Below, in pieces: positions 19,711-28,085 of a stretch of DNA of 64,000 nucleotides (position 1 is its first letter; every line of letters begins with the position of its first letter). Origin of the DNA: an uncultured Clostridia bacterium (GTDB lineage Bacteria > Bacillota > Clostridia > TANB77 > CAG-508); NCBI GenBank assembly GCA_934167835.1, contig CAKPLZ010000006.1, forward strand, positions 1-64,000. Reading direction: 5' to 3'. Both the position numbers and the translations under genes were made by a program. Below the pieces are notes generated by a model, which was given only the letters and a program-made list of their open reading frames with translations, ran no database searches and had not been told where the DNA came from.

Positions 19711-19737
19711 TACTAAAATCCTCCTATTACTACAAAT

Positions 19738-19848
19738 TGACCTCTCTATGGAAAGCAACTCACATAAATATTACCATTTATCGCTGCTTCCTTCCGGACC
19801 TGACGAGGTTCATAGCTCTTTATTGAATTACTTTCCATACAGAGGTCA
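19738..19848 (-). ncRNA. ffs: Small signal recognition particle RNA (4.5S type)
   Basis: The minus strand holds the invariant SRP domain IV core (CAGGTCCGGAAGGAAGCAGC, about 19783-19802). Flanking arms TGACCTCTGTATGGAAAG and CTTTCCATAGAGAGGTCA pair to close a roughly 111-base hairpin. This RNA binds Ffh and guides cotranslational membrane insertion. It lies 28 bases upstream of the dnaX start, the common Firmicutes location. Confidence 0.95.
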
Positions 19849-19909
19849 ACTTCATAACCAATATTATATAATGTGTTTTTAAATTTGGCAAGAGGTTTTT
19901 TAGATTTTT

Positions 19910-20650
19910 TTATATTCTTTTGAAAATTGTTTTCAAATCAGTTTGTTCTAATGTTTCAATTCCATTTTCTATAATATCTCCTGTTGGTAAATCTAATGTT
20001 ATCTTTGTTTTTAGTTTTACTCCGCTTTCTAATTCTATGATTAAATCAAAGGTAATATTATAGTTTAGTTTTTCTTTTCCTATCTGTTTTAGTAAAGTTC
20101 CATCAACTTTTATTGCCTCATTTTCATTGTAGTGTATTTTTCCCAAATCTTTAAGAATTACTGAAAATTCAATGATTCCGCCCTGATTTGAAATTGCCAT
20201 TTTTTCACCCTTCATATAGGTTTCTTGTGCCCCATAAAATTCTATACTGTCTTGGATTTTATATTGTTCAGTGTATTCATATAATTTTGTTCCCATTGAT
20301 GGCCTATATATTTCTATTGTTCCTGGTGTTTGCTTTTTATCTATTTGTATATTATTAATTGTTACTTTTTTTATAATAGCTTCTTTTTTATAATCTGGAT
20401 TTTTTTCAACAGATATTTTTATATCATTTGTTTGATAAACATCTGCCGTATATATTCCTTCCTCCAAATTCAAATTCTGAGTTTTAGCTGTACTTACCAC
20501 AACCATTTTAGGTATTTTAAATGGAGGTACACTTTCTCCTTCAATTTGATATTTATACAAAATAAATACAACAGCAATTAAACAAAGTATCACTACTACT
20601 GCAAATATATATGCTCCTATATTTATTTTTTTACCTTGATTAATTATCAT
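19910..20650 (-). CDS. Hypothetical single-pass membrane protein
   Basis: A 246-residue protein with a short basic N-terminus, one hydrophobic helix at about residues 13-31 and a long beta-rich extracytoplasmic region with no motif I recognise. Its start overlaps the tadA stop by 4 bases, so it is coupled to tadA. The function is unknown. Confidence 0.75.
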   Translation of the reverse strand: MIINQGKKINIGAYIFAVVVILCLIAVVFILYKYQIEGESVPPFKIPKMVVVSTAKTQNLNLEEGIYTADVYQTNDIKISVEKNPDYKKEAIIKKVTINNIQIDKKQTPGTIEIYRPSMGTKLYEYTEQYKIQDSIEFYGAQETYMKGEKMAISNQGGIIEFSVILKDLGKIHYNENEAIKVDGTLLKQIGKEKLNYNITFDLIIELESGVKLKTKITLDLPTGDIIENGIETLEQTDLKTIFKRI

Positions 20651-21096
20651 TTTATCCCTCCACTTTTTCTCAAGTCCTTGAAAAAGTTCTTTAAGATTTC
20701 TTCAGATTTCTCTTGCATTATTCCATATTCTATGTTTGTAGCATATTCTTCTTTATATCTATTTATATCTATTTTTTCCTTTTTCTTAGGATCCAAAGTG
20801 CCTATATAAATATTTTTAATTCTTGAGGAAAGAATTGCTCCCATGCACATATCGCATGGTTCTAGTGTTACATATATATCACAATCTGTAAGTCTCCAAT
20901 TATTTAGTTTTTTATTTGCCTTCTGAATAGCCAAAATTTCCGCATGTGCAATTGCAGTTTGTTTTGTTTCCTTTAAGTTATGTGCCCTTGAAATAATCTT
21001 GCCATTTTTAACAATCACGGCTCCAACAGGGATTTCTAGCTTATCATAAGCCTTTTGGGCTTCTTTTAGAGCTTCTTTCATGAATTTTTGTTCCAT
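20647..21096 (-). CDS. tadA: tRNA-specific adenosine deaminase TadA
   Basis: About 149 residues starting MEQKFMKEALKEAQKAYD at 21094-21096 behind AAGGTG; the longer open frame reaches into the att site. The zinc cytidine-deaminase-fold motifs HAEILAIQ and LEPCDMCMGAIL are present. TadA converts A34 to inosine in tRNA-Arg(ACG), letting one tRNA read CGU, CGC and CGA but not CGG. That is relevant to the CGG anomaly in this window. Before the prophage inserted, this gene would have sat just downstream of tRNA-Arg(CCT). Confidence 0.95.
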   Translation of the reverse strand: MEQKFMKEALKEAQKAYDKLEIPVGAVIVKNGKIISRAHNLKETKQTAIAHAEILAIQKANKKLNNWRLTDCDIYVTLEPCDMCMGAILSSRIKNIYIGTLDPKKKEKIDINRYKEEYATNIEYGIMQEKSEEILKNFFKDLRKSGGIK

Positions 21097-21123
21097 ATTA
21101 TCACCTTTGTTCAAAAACAAAAA

Positions 21124-21168
21124 TGGTGCACTTAGCTGGATTCGAACCAGCGGCCTCTCCCTTAGGAG
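21124..21168. repeat. attL: 45-bp direct repeat, 3' half of tRNA-Arg
   Basis: Identical over 45 bases to 54546-54590. It runs from the CCA end to the anticodon loop of tRNA-Arg(CCT) and then diverges. It is a tRNA remnant, not a functional gene, and lies 28 bases upstream of the tadA start. Confidence 0.95.
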
Positions 21169-21287
21169 TGTACTCAAATATTTTACATCATTTTATTATA
21201 ATTGTCAAATGTCTTGCAACTGTAGCAGTTCACCATTTTTGTTGATTGCATTAATATACATAAAAACGCATTAAAAAACATACTTTT

Positions 21288-21431
21288 TCACAATTGCTTC
21301 GCCTGGATTTCGCTTAGCCTTTGTGTCAAAATTTCAATTTCCATTTTTGAAAACCACTCATTTTCTTTACCTAATTCATTTTTTATTTTTTGATATTCAT
21401 TTTCTGGAATTATTACTACATCTTTTTCCAT
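21288..21431 (-). CDS. Small prophage protein (47 aa), unknown
   Basis: ATG at 21429-21431 behind GAGGAG with a 6-7 base spacer, TGA at 21288-21290. The product is charged and helical, starting MEKDVVIIPENEYQKIKNEL. It is the leftmost gene of the prophage, close to attL. The good ribosome-binding site and codon pattern support a real gene; no function can be inferred. Confidence 0.6.
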   Translation of the reverse strand: MEKDVVIIPENEYQKIKNELGKENEWFSKMEIEILTQRLSEIQAKQL

Positions 21432-21595
21432 ATTTTTCTCCTCATCAGAGAAACGCGTTTCTTTTTTCTATGCTTTAATTATATAATAAACTTCAAAATT
21501 GTCAAGAAAAACTTTTCGACATTTCATTTACATAAGTTATTTTTGAGTTTTTCGACAAATTAACAATTGAGTATTAGCAATGCTTACAGCCAAGC

Positions 21596-21628
21596 AATAT
21601 GGCCCTGGGAGTTCCATATTTATTTTTT
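21596..21628 (+). terminator. Possible intrinsic terminator on the plus strand
   Basis: A 7-bp stem AATATGG/CCATATT with an 11-base loop is followed by TATTTTTT. It sits about 50 bases upstream of the HTH-Spo0E gene on the same strand. What transcript it would end is not clear. Confidence 0.4.
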
Positions 21629-21675
21629 AGAATATTTTGTTATAATTAATACATACTATCTTTAGGAGTAATATT

Positions 21676-21996
21676 ATGCAGATATTCGTTATAAAAATGC
21701 TAAGAACAAGTAAGAATATAACTTTGTATAAATTAAGTAAGGATACTAACTTATCTAGAACTTATTTAAGGAATTTAGAAAACAATAAAACATTTAACCC
21801 TACATTGCGAGTTTTGGAGAAAATCGCTAATGCTTTAGATGTTAACATTAAGCAATTATTCTACTGTTTAGATGAAATAGAAACTTTAAAGAAGGAAATG
21901 TACAAAAGAATAGACCAATATGGAATTAATAGTAATGAAGTTATGGAAATAAGTCAAATAATAGATTTGCTGGTTAATGTAAAATTAAAAGACTAG
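21676..21996 (+). CDS. HTH (XRE) regulator fused to a Spo0E-like domain
   Basis: A 106-residue protein behind AGGAG. Residues 1-65 form an XRE helix-turn-helix (LYKLSKDTNLSRTYLRNLEN, then NPTLRVLEKIANALDV). Residues 68-102 read ETLKKEMYKRIDQYGINSNE, then VMEISQIIDLLV, the two-helix Spo0E pattern with the S-x3-D-like core. Spo0E proteins dephosphorylate Spo0A-P and delay sporulation. It is on the plus strand at the far left of the prophage, away from the lytic operon, so it may be expressed in the lysogen. The assignment of the second domain is by motif only. Confidence 0.75.
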   Translation: MQIFVIKMLRTSKNITLYKLSKDTNLSRTYLRNLENNKTFNPTLRVLEKIANALDVNIKQLFYCLDEIETLKKEMYKRIDQYGINSNEVMEISQIIDLLVNVKLKD

Positions 21997-22036
21997 CTGC
22001 AATCTCAACAGCTAGCCACTCCCATATTTTTTTTAG
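21993..22036 (+). terminator. Stem-loop after the HTH-Spo0E gene
   Basis: CTAGCTG/CAGCTAG stem (21993-21999 and 22009-22015) overlapping the stop codon. A T8 run follows only after about 10 further bases, so efficiency is uncertain. Confidence 0.4.
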
Positions 22037-22104
22037 ACTACTCAATTTCGCCTATTTTTATTATAACATATATTGACAACAATAGCAACTTGACAATATG
22101 TGTT

Positions 22105-22926
22105 TTAAGATAAAATTTCATTTACTCTATTTTGTACTGCATTATAATCATACCCAGCATTTATTAGTCTTGTTTTTCTATCTGCTCCATTGCCCCAATC
22201 CCCTCTTATTACTTCCTTTGCTAACTCATCAATGTTTTTTGAAGGTTTTGGTTCTGTTTTATTTCCTAATAATTTTTTGTTTACTATATTTTGTATTTCA
22301 TTATAATCATATCCTGCATTTGTAAGTTTTGTTTTCCTATCTGCTCCATTGCCCCATTTTCCTGCTATTACCTCGTTTGCAATTTCTTCATTTGTTTTAT
22401 TTTGACTTGGTTTTGTTTGTTCAGGCTGTTCTGGAACTGCATTTATTTTATTTGCTTCATCTATTATGTAATCCATTTTAGATAATAAATATGGCCCTGG
22501 GCAAGCTGTTGATGCAAACATGCTATGCCATACTAATGTTTTTCCTTTTACTAAAGTTATATTATTTCTCTTTGCTACATCTGCTACTAATCTTATTAAG
22601 CTATTTAAAACTGTATCACTTATTGGCCAATTTCCTCCTGCTGAACTATTGGATGTTTCTATTGTTATTGATTTACAATTACTATCCCAATTTGAATTAG
22701 ACCATGCTGTATCTGCTTCATCTACATATTGTGCTATTCTTCCGTCGCTACCAACTCCATAGTGAGCACTAGCTTGCCTATTACCTTGAAAAATTCTGCC
22801 ACACTGTTCAGCTGTTAAAACTCCTGCCATATGGTGTATAGTTATTGTTTCTATTTTTCTCCCACTTCTACCTTTTGAAAAATGTGTGGCTTTTATGATT
22901 TTTTCTGCTAAACTTGAATTACTCAT
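22105..22926 (-). CDS. Endolysin: N-acetylmuramoyl-L-alanine amidase with two CW_7-like repeats
   Basis: About 273 residues from ATG 22924-22926. An amidase_2/PGRP domain has the zinc-ligand segments TIHHMAGVLTAEQCGRIFQG and HSMFASTACPGPYL. After a linker come two near-identical C-terminal repeats (EVIAGKWGNGADRKTKLTNA and EVIRGDWGNGADRKTRLINA), each ending GYDYN, which match the Cpl-7 cell wall-binding repeat. It cleaves the amide bond between MurNAc and the peptide to lyse the host, after the holin opens the membrane. It is the last gene of the late operon. Confidence 0.93.
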   Translation of the reverse strand: MSNSSLAEKIIKATHFSKGRSGRKIETITIHHMAGVLTAEQCGRIFQGNRQASAHYGVGSDGRIAQYVDEADTAWSNSNWDSNCKSITIETSNSSAGGNWPISDTVLNSLIRLVADVAKRNNITLVKGKTLVWHSMFASTACPGPYLLSKMDYIIDEANKINAVPEQPEQTKPSQNKTNEEIANEVIAGKWGNGADRKTKLTNAGYDYNEIQNIVNKKLLGNKTEPKPSKNIDELAKEVIRGDWGNGADRKTRLINAGYDYNAVQNRVNEILS

Positions 22927-22993
22927 TTTCTTTCCCCTTCCCTCCATTAAATTCTTTTTCTTGTTCTTCAGATAAAATTATTTCTTCTTCCAT
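22919..22993 (-). CDS. Small acidic phage peptide (24 aa)
   Basis: ATG at 22991-22993 after AAGGA, ending TAA at 22919-22921, which overlaps the amidase start by 8 bases. The product is Glu-rich (MEEEIILSEEQEKEF). It may be a real small gene or simply a leader that couples translation to the endolysin. Confidence 0.45.
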   Translation of the reverse strand: MEEEIILSEEQEKEFNGGKGKENE

Positions 22994-23127
22994 AAACTAT
23001 TTTCCTTTCTAATATAAATTTTTCGAATTTCTCGTTAAAATAATACAAAACAGAAAACTTTTGCCTTATTTTGCACTAAAATTTTGCAAAAACGATACAT
23101 TTTATATCATTTTTTAAAAATTACTAA

Positions 23128-23334
23128 CTAATACTCCCATCTATCTTTTTTGTAGTTAATGTTTGATATTCCTAAAACTGCACCCATAAATGTTGTTATA
23201 GCTGTCATTATTGTTAACACTATATCTGTGCAACCAATATTAAAACAATTTAATATTACACCAGTTAATGTCGTTAATGCTGGTAAAAATACTAATGTTA
23301 TCCATTTTAAAACATCATATACTTTATTGCTCAT
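23128..23334 (-). CDS. Holin (Dp-1-like)
   Basis: A 68-residue protein with two hydrophobic helices (about residues 10-28 and 38-56), starting SNKVYDVLKWITLVFLPALT and ending GISNINYKKD. This is the pattern of the Dp-1/phi-LC3 type holin family. It forms the membrane lesion that lets the adjacent amidase reach the wall. Confidence 0.85.
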   Translation of the reverse strand: MSNKVYDVLKWITLVFLPALTTLTGVILNCFNIGCTDIVLTIMTAITTFMGAVLGISNINYKKDRWEY

Positions 23335-23350
23335 TCCTTTTCACTTCCTT

Positions 23351-23650
23351 TCATTTCATTAATTTTTCCCACTTATCATGTATGTAAGAATTTTTATGCA
23401 AGTCTTTCGTGTAATGCTCGTACACTTCATAAGCACGTTTAATTTGTACTTCATCTTTTTCTATTCCTTTTTCTACATCTGCTAAAAAGTCTACTAGAAA
23501 ATTTCTGCATTGATTTTCATCAATTTTTGTAATTTTAACGTAAATCGGTTCAAACCCTTTATTAATAACTTTTTTACAGAACATACATATAGTTGTTATA
23601 GCTGTTAAAAAACTTGCTATTAAAATAACCCAATTAATTATATTTTCCAT
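23351..23650 (-). CDS. Membrane-anchored phage protein, unknown
   Basis: A 99-residue protein with one N-terminal hydrophobic helix (residues 5-24) and a charged helical tail. It is located between tail fibre and holin genes, so a lysis-cassette accessory role is possible but not shown by sequence. Confidence 0.65.
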   Translation of the reverse strand: MENIINWVILIASFLTAITTICMFCKKVINKGFEPIYVKITKIDENQCRNFLVDFLADVEKGIEKDEVQIKRAYEVYEHYTKDLHKNSYIHDKWEKLMK

Positions 23651-23662
23651 AATTTTCCCTTT

Positions 23663-24004
23663 CTACTTTGTAAAGTATATGTAAATTAAGCCACTTGTTA
23701 TGTTAAAGCCTGTATTATTAGTAACCCAAATGTTAGCCCCAGAAATATGTGCTTCAACATTTTGATTCGGTAAAGTCCATTTTGCCCCTGCATCAGCACT
23801 ATAAACAGAGCCAATATAATAAAGAATATTTTTAGTTGTAATTCCTGTTGCTTTTGCAAAGCTTACATTTTTTGTGTTCGCAACGGCTCCTATTAAACAA
23901 GCTCTAACATATTCCTTCTTGCCGTTCACTGTTCTACCTGTTTCAATATCTGTGTCGTATGTTATATTATTGTGATTTTTAAATTTTGCAAATTGAGGTA
24001 TCAT
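23663..24004 (-). CDS. Small phage tail/fibre-associated protein
   Basis: 113 residues, rich in Asn/Thr/Gly and predicted beta strands. The start at 24002-24004 has GGAGG upstream and overlaps the stop of a tiny upstream ORF as ATGA. By position after the tail spike it may belong to the adsorption apparatus. I do not recognise the family. Confidence 0.6.
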   Translation of the reverse strand: MIPQFAKFKNHNNITYDTDIETGRTVNGKKEYVRACLIGAVANTKNVSFAKATGITTKNILYYIGSVYSADAGAKWTLPNQNVEAHISGANIWVTNNTGFNITSGLIYIYFTK

Positions 24005-24096
24005 TGTTTGACACCTCCGTTCTCTTTTATCTCTTTTAGATTATAAGTGTGTGTGTGTGTGTATGTACAGCCACAACGGTTTGCTCGTTTTATCAT
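24001..24096 (-). CDS. Tiny ORF (31 aa) containing a CA dinucleotide tract
   Basis: ATG at 24094-24096 and TGA at 24001-24003, overlapping the next start. The product includes NRCGCTYTHTHTYNLKEIK, where THTHT is encoded by a (CA)n tract at about 24047-24062. It fills the gap exactly and could couple expression of the downstream tail gene. It may equally be a leader. Confidence 0.45.
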   Translation of the reverse strand: MIKRANRCGCTYTHTHTYNLKEIKENGGVKQ

Positions 24097-24130
24097 ATTT
24101 ATCATCCTTTCTTTTATTGTATTTTTATTT

Positions 24131-24547
24131 CTATTTCCAAGGGCCAATTGCTACATAGCTTAATACAAAATTCATAGTACCAGGAGTTCCCCTGCAAATT
24201 TGATAAGCCCCAGGGTTCTTTTTGGTAACAAGATTACTTAGACTAGTACAAAGCCAAAAATTTCCACTCGTGTTAGGATAAGGAATGGCTGAAACATTTA
24301 CAATTGGAATGTCAGCAAATTCCTTGGCGAAATTGTTAAAAGCAAGGTTGTTAGTATCTCCACAAGTGTTGATATTTCCCCAAGTTTGTGTTACTGCTAC
24401 GCTTTGAAATGTTTTCTTCCCTGTACAAATCATTGTTCCGTTACTCCATTTAATGTAACTTCCATTTTCATTTGAACCACTTTCTACTATATAAGGTCTA
24501 TTTATTAATTCTTTAATTTTTCCCCATACATTAAACACTATACTCAC
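24131..24547 (-). CDS. Phage tail fibre-like protein
   Basis: About 135-138 residues. The region ENGSYIKWSNGTMICTGKKT resembles the start of gp53-like C-terminal domains of tail fibres, a trimeric beta structure ending in VLSYVAIGPWK. The start is GTG at 24545-24547 or the GTG at 24536-24538, the latter better spaced after AGGCGGTGA. It probably contributes to host recognition. Confidence 0.65.
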   Translation of the reverse strand: MSIVFNVWGKIKELINRPYIVESGSNENGSYIKWSNGTMICTGKKTFQSVAVTQTWGNINTCGDTNNLAFNNFAKEFADIPIVNVSAIPYPNTSGNFWLCTSLSNLVTKKNPGAYQICRGTPGTMNFVLSYVAIGPWK

Positions 24548-24891
24548 CGCCTTACAATAAATTCGAAGTACTCACCACTATCACAACCCCAGTCGCTTGT
24601 AAGCTTTATCTGATTAGATACTGCGTTTGCTTCTCCAACTTCTTGATAATGCCCATCTGTTCCTGCAGCATCACTACTTAATAGCAATTTTTCTCCCATG
24701 TAGAAGACATCCAATGCGCTTACCCCAACTTTATAATAAGCTGGTATTGTTATCGTTCCTCCCTTTGCTACATCTGCAGTTAACTTTAAAAAGTATGATG
24801 TTTCGTTTATGTTGTTTTGAAATTTATTAAAAGTCTCTGCATTTACTTTTGTAATGCCATTTTGAAAATTAATTTTTTCCATTCTAGCCAT
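24544..24891 (-). CDS. Phage structural protein (baseplate/fibre region), CGG at last sense codon
   Basis: 115 residues with NFQNGITKVNAETFNKFQNN, a pattern common in small proteins downstream of siphovirus tail spikes. The plain reading ends R-R-stop as AGG CGG TGA. If CGG also triggers a +1 shift here, the end becomes R-G-E-Y-S-V and stops at TAA 24531-24533. The CGG is also part of the AGGCGGTGA ribosome-binding stretch for the next gene. Confidence 0.7.
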   Translation of the reverse strand: MARMEKINFQNGITKVNAETFNKFQNNINETSYFLKLTADVAKGGTITIPAYYKVGVSALDVFYMGEKLLLSSDAAGTDGHYQEVGEANAVSNQIKLTSDWGCDSGEYFEFIVRR

Positions 24892-27703
24892 CTCCTTTCA
24901 GTTTATTTATTTCTTTCTTTAGTTCTTCTATTTGTCCCTGTTGCTCTTGAATTGCTTTTGTTGCCATTGCTATTAGTGCTTTTTCGTTTAGTAAATATGT
25001 TTCCCCATCCTCTTCTTTTATTTTGTTTACCAGTCCTGGGCTAATCTTTTCTAATTCCTGTGCTATATAACCTACATATTCATGTTTTCCATTAGCTTTC
25101 CAATCATATTGTCTGTGTTTAATTTTCATTATTGTGTCAATAGCACTAATTTCTGCATTCTTTATATTCTTTTTAAACTTTTTATCTGAATTAGCGTTTT
25201 GACAATAAATTGTACCCCCTCCAGCACTAGATTTTAAAACAGCAATTAAATAATCTGTCCCGGTGTTGTTGAATCTTCTCACATTGTCGGAGTTTGGTAT
25301 ATCATTGAAAGTTCCATTATTGCCACTAATTTCTCCGCTAGCACTAATACTATCAATTCCAAGTAACGAATTATCCATAAAATTAAAATCATAACCACCT
25401 GTTGCCGTTGGGTCTGCATACATTTCTAATTGTTCATATAGCTTTAAATAAGAACTATTTAACACAAATATTAGATTCCCAGCAGAGTTATAAATGTAAA
25501 AGTCATCTGTATTTCCTATTGTTGTTTTCTTTCTGTTATCAGTTTCTTGTCCTTGTATGTAACTACTATTAATGTCTTGCCCTAAAAACAACGCTTTTTC
25601 TTGCATTATCAATGGAGCTTCTAACAAGAATTTTCCACCAAATTCTGTCCCTGAGTCGGTATTGTAACCAGAATAAGAAAAAACAGGAAAATATTTTGTT
25701 TCCCCATTTATTGTTTTATTTATCCCCCAGCTCATGCTACTGCCCGGTACATCTCCATTTATATAGAAAGAAACTTCAGCATTATTTATTCCTATACTTC
25801 CAATTTCTTTTTCTGCAGTATTAAAAAAGTGCATTCCTGTTTTATCTAAGGACATTAACAATTTTTTGTTCTTGTCAAGTATCTGTAGCATAGCATTTAA
25901 AAATTTTATAAATTCAGAAATTGAGTTCCAAGCGATTTGAACACTCTCGTAGTTTTGTGTTATTTTAGTTCCTATTTCAGCATCATCTACTTTTTTATTT
26001 ACTTCAGTCATTATATGTCCTGCTGTTTGTTCTACAAGTGTGTGCATTTCTACTTTTTCAGCAAACACATCAGTATATTCGCTTTTTACAACATATTTTG
26101 CTTCTATTTCTGCACTATAATTTTTTATTTGTATTATGTTTGTACCTTCTGCAAGTTCTATTTTTAATGTTCCTATGTTTTTAACGCTTTCGCTTTCTTT
26201 TACAGAACCATCTGCATTTATTCTTCTTATTACCTTAGCTTGTCCTTTTTCTAATATGTATTCATCATAAATATTTCCATTTTTTCTTAATACATCATCT
26301 ATACCAAGTTCGTAAATTTTTGTATTGCTTTTATCATCCGTTACTGTTATTTCACTATCGCCTTTTAAATATAATTCATCATTTAAAGTTACTGTATCAT
26401 TTAAGTATAAACAATCGAAAACTGTATTATTTCCCTTAATTCTAAGTTTTACTAGTTCTCCTTTTAAGCAATTTGCTAAAATAATTGTTTTATTTCCAGC
26501 ACATATTTGTGTTAACTCCACAACATTCTCAACTTTTGTTTTAATTACATCTATATCAGCGGTTATGCTTGTAGTTTTTTCAGACCTGTCGCCAATCTGT
26601 GTTATTAGCCCCTCGATTTTTTGATTTTGCTTATCAACTCTTAGATTTGTTTGATTTATTTTTTTGTCTGTATCACTTGCACATTTATAATCTGTTTCGC
26701 TTTCTTCCGGTTCATCAGCATATAAGTGTTCTTCTATGTCCTGGTCCACAGTTGTTTCATCGTTTAACAGAACTACCGGATATGTGTTGTTGTGTGCTTT
26801 AATTGTAAATTTATCAGCCACTTCAAACCACATTATGCCCGTAGATTTTATATCAAAAATATAAAATTCTAGTGTTTTTAAATAATTCCATAAATCATCT
26901 ATAAAGTCTGCTCTGTTGTTTGTACTTAAAATTTGATTGTCAGATATTTTAAATTCACTTAGTCCTTTTTGTGTTACGCTTTCATTATCTTTTCTGAAAA
27001 TATTATCGCTTTCTGCTCTACTAAATACCAAAGAATTTATAAAGTATTTTTTGCCTATGTTTACATCATCCTGGCTCAAATACATTTCATCTATTATTTC
27101 ATTTGTTTCATTTATATATTTTAAATATGGAATATCTCCATTAAAATATATAAATGCACCTGTTATCGTTGCTATTTCATCAAGCACATCTCTAAATGTA
27201 TATCCAATTCCTGTATGGATATTGGGTTCTATTAACTTAGTAGAATTTACAAAAGCTGCAGGTATTCCTGTTGTATCCCAGTTCAACCATTCGAATATGC
27301 TTACCAAATATTGCCTTGTTGTTAGGCTTTGTGAGACTTCCATATCAAAATCTACCATTGCTTCTAGCATTTTGTCATAAGCAGTTATTTTGTAGCTTTC
27401 CGTATCTTCCTGCCTTTCGCATTTATATACTGTATAATTCTCATATTCTATATATTCATAAGCACTATTTTTAAACTTTACACCAATTTTAGCTTTAAGC
27501 TCCGTTCCTTCTGCAATTCTGGTGTTACTATCTATTTCTAACCCACACATTACAGTTTTAAAAAGTGTAGTATTAAAAAATGGTTGTATGCTATTTACAT
27601 CTTTTTTCCCAAGTACAAGGTCATCTGTTATAACAATTTTACAGTCTAACTGTTTACCATTTGTTTTTATATAAGTTTTAAAATTATTACTTACTTGTTT
27701 CAT
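24884..27703 (-). CDS. Tail spike/minor structural protein with S74 chaperone domain
   Basis: 939 residues. The N-terminal ~350 residues resemble the prophage tail-associated baseplate (Tal/endopeptidase tail) region. A central beta-rich part follows. The C-terminus from about residue 840 has DKKFKKNIKNAEISAIDTIM, then YVGYIAQELEKI and a final coiled coil, which is the peptidase S74 intramolecular chaperone of endosialidase-type spikes. The chaperone helps trimer folding and removes itself. This is the likely receptor-binding tail tip. No in-frame CGG occurs in it. Confidence 0.85.
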   Translation of the reverse strand: MKQVSNNFKTYIKTNGKQLDCKIVITDDLVLGKKDVNSIQPFFNTTLFKTVMCGLEIDSNTRIAEGTELKAKIGVKFKNSAYEYIEYENYTVYKCERQEDTESYKITAYDKMLEAMVDFDMEVSQSLTTRQYLVSIFEWLNWDTTGIPAAFVNSTKLIEPNIHTGIGYTFRDVLDEIATITGAFIYFNGDIPYLKYINETNEIIDEMYLSQDDVNIGKKYFINSLVFSRAESDNIFRKDNESVTQKGLSEFKISDNQILSTNNRADFIDDLWNYLKTLEFYIFDIKSTGIMWFEVADKFTIKAHNNTYPVVLLNDETTVDQDIEEHLYADEPEESETDYKCASDTDKKINQTNLRVDKQNQKIEGLITQIGDRSEKTTSITADIDVIKTKVENVVELTQICAGNKTIILANCLKGELVKLRIKGNNTVFDCLYLNDTVTLNDELYLKGDSEITVTDDKSNTKIYELGIDDVLRKNGNIYDEYILEKGQAKVIRRINADGSVKESESVKNIGTLKIELAEGTNIIQIKNYSAEIEAKYVVKSEYTDVFAEKVEMHTLVEQTAGHIMTEVNKKVDDAEIGTKITQNYESVQIAWNSISEFIKFLNAMLQILDKNKKLLMSLDKTGMHFFNTAEKEIGSIGINNAEVSFYINGDVPGSSMSWGINKTINGETKYFPVFSYSGYNTDSGTEFGGKFLLEAPLIMQEKALFLGQDINSSYIQGQETDNRKKTTIGNTDDFYIYNSAGNLIFVLNSSYLKLYEQLEMYADPTATGGYDFNFMDNSLLGIDSISASGEISGNNGTFNDIPNSDNVRRFNNTGTDYLIAVLKSSAGGGTIYCQNANSDKKFKKNIKNAEISAIDTIMKIKHRQYDWKANGKHEYVGYIAQELEKISPGLVNKIKEEDGETYLLNEKALIAMATKAIQEQQGQIEELKKEINKLKGDG

Positions 27704-28083
27704 TCATAATACTCCCTTGGCTCATTTGATATCACAGCTGAGCTGTATCCTTTTATCTCGCCTAAATACTCCTGGTCCATTTCCTGGTCGTTTGAGTAGC
27801 AGGACATATTGTTTATTTTTTTCTTTAAATCCGGGTTATAGAATGTTACTTTGTTTTCAGCCTTATTAAAAAGAGATAGGATTATTCCTACCTCTTCAGT
27901 ATTTAGTTTTCTAAATGTCATTGTTATTTTAGGGAATATCCCTACTAATGTTCCAGAATTAACACCTGCCATATTTCTACCACTTTTAGAACTCCAGATT
28001 TTGTGATATCCAAACTTAGCCTTTGTTAAATATTGTCCCATTTTTATATTATCGATTATTAAGCTATCCTTATCTAATAACAT
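27700..28083 (-). CDS. Phage tail protein, distal-tail position
   Basis: 127 residues located between tape measure and tail spike, the usual place of Dit-like or tail-tip proteins. It starts MLLDKDSLIIDNIKMGQYLT. The stop overlaps the spike start by 4 bases. I do not recognise a specific motif. Confidence 0.65.
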   Translation of the reverse strand: MLLDKDSLIIDNIKMGQYLTKAKFGYHKIWSSKSGRNMAGVNSGTLVGIFPKITMTFRKLNTEEVGIILSLFNKAENKVTFYNPDLKKKINNMSCYSNDQEMDQEYLGEIKGYSSAVISNEPREYYE

Positions 28084-28085
28084 AA

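Noticed and set aside
19711..19758. N-terminal extension of dnaX
   Set aside because: It runs into the SRP RNA; the conserved start MAYTALYRKFRP at 19710 is the family start.
21097..21177. N-terminal extension of tadA
   Set aside because: It reads through the att repeat (tRNA half), and the ATG at 21096 has a good ribosome-binding site.
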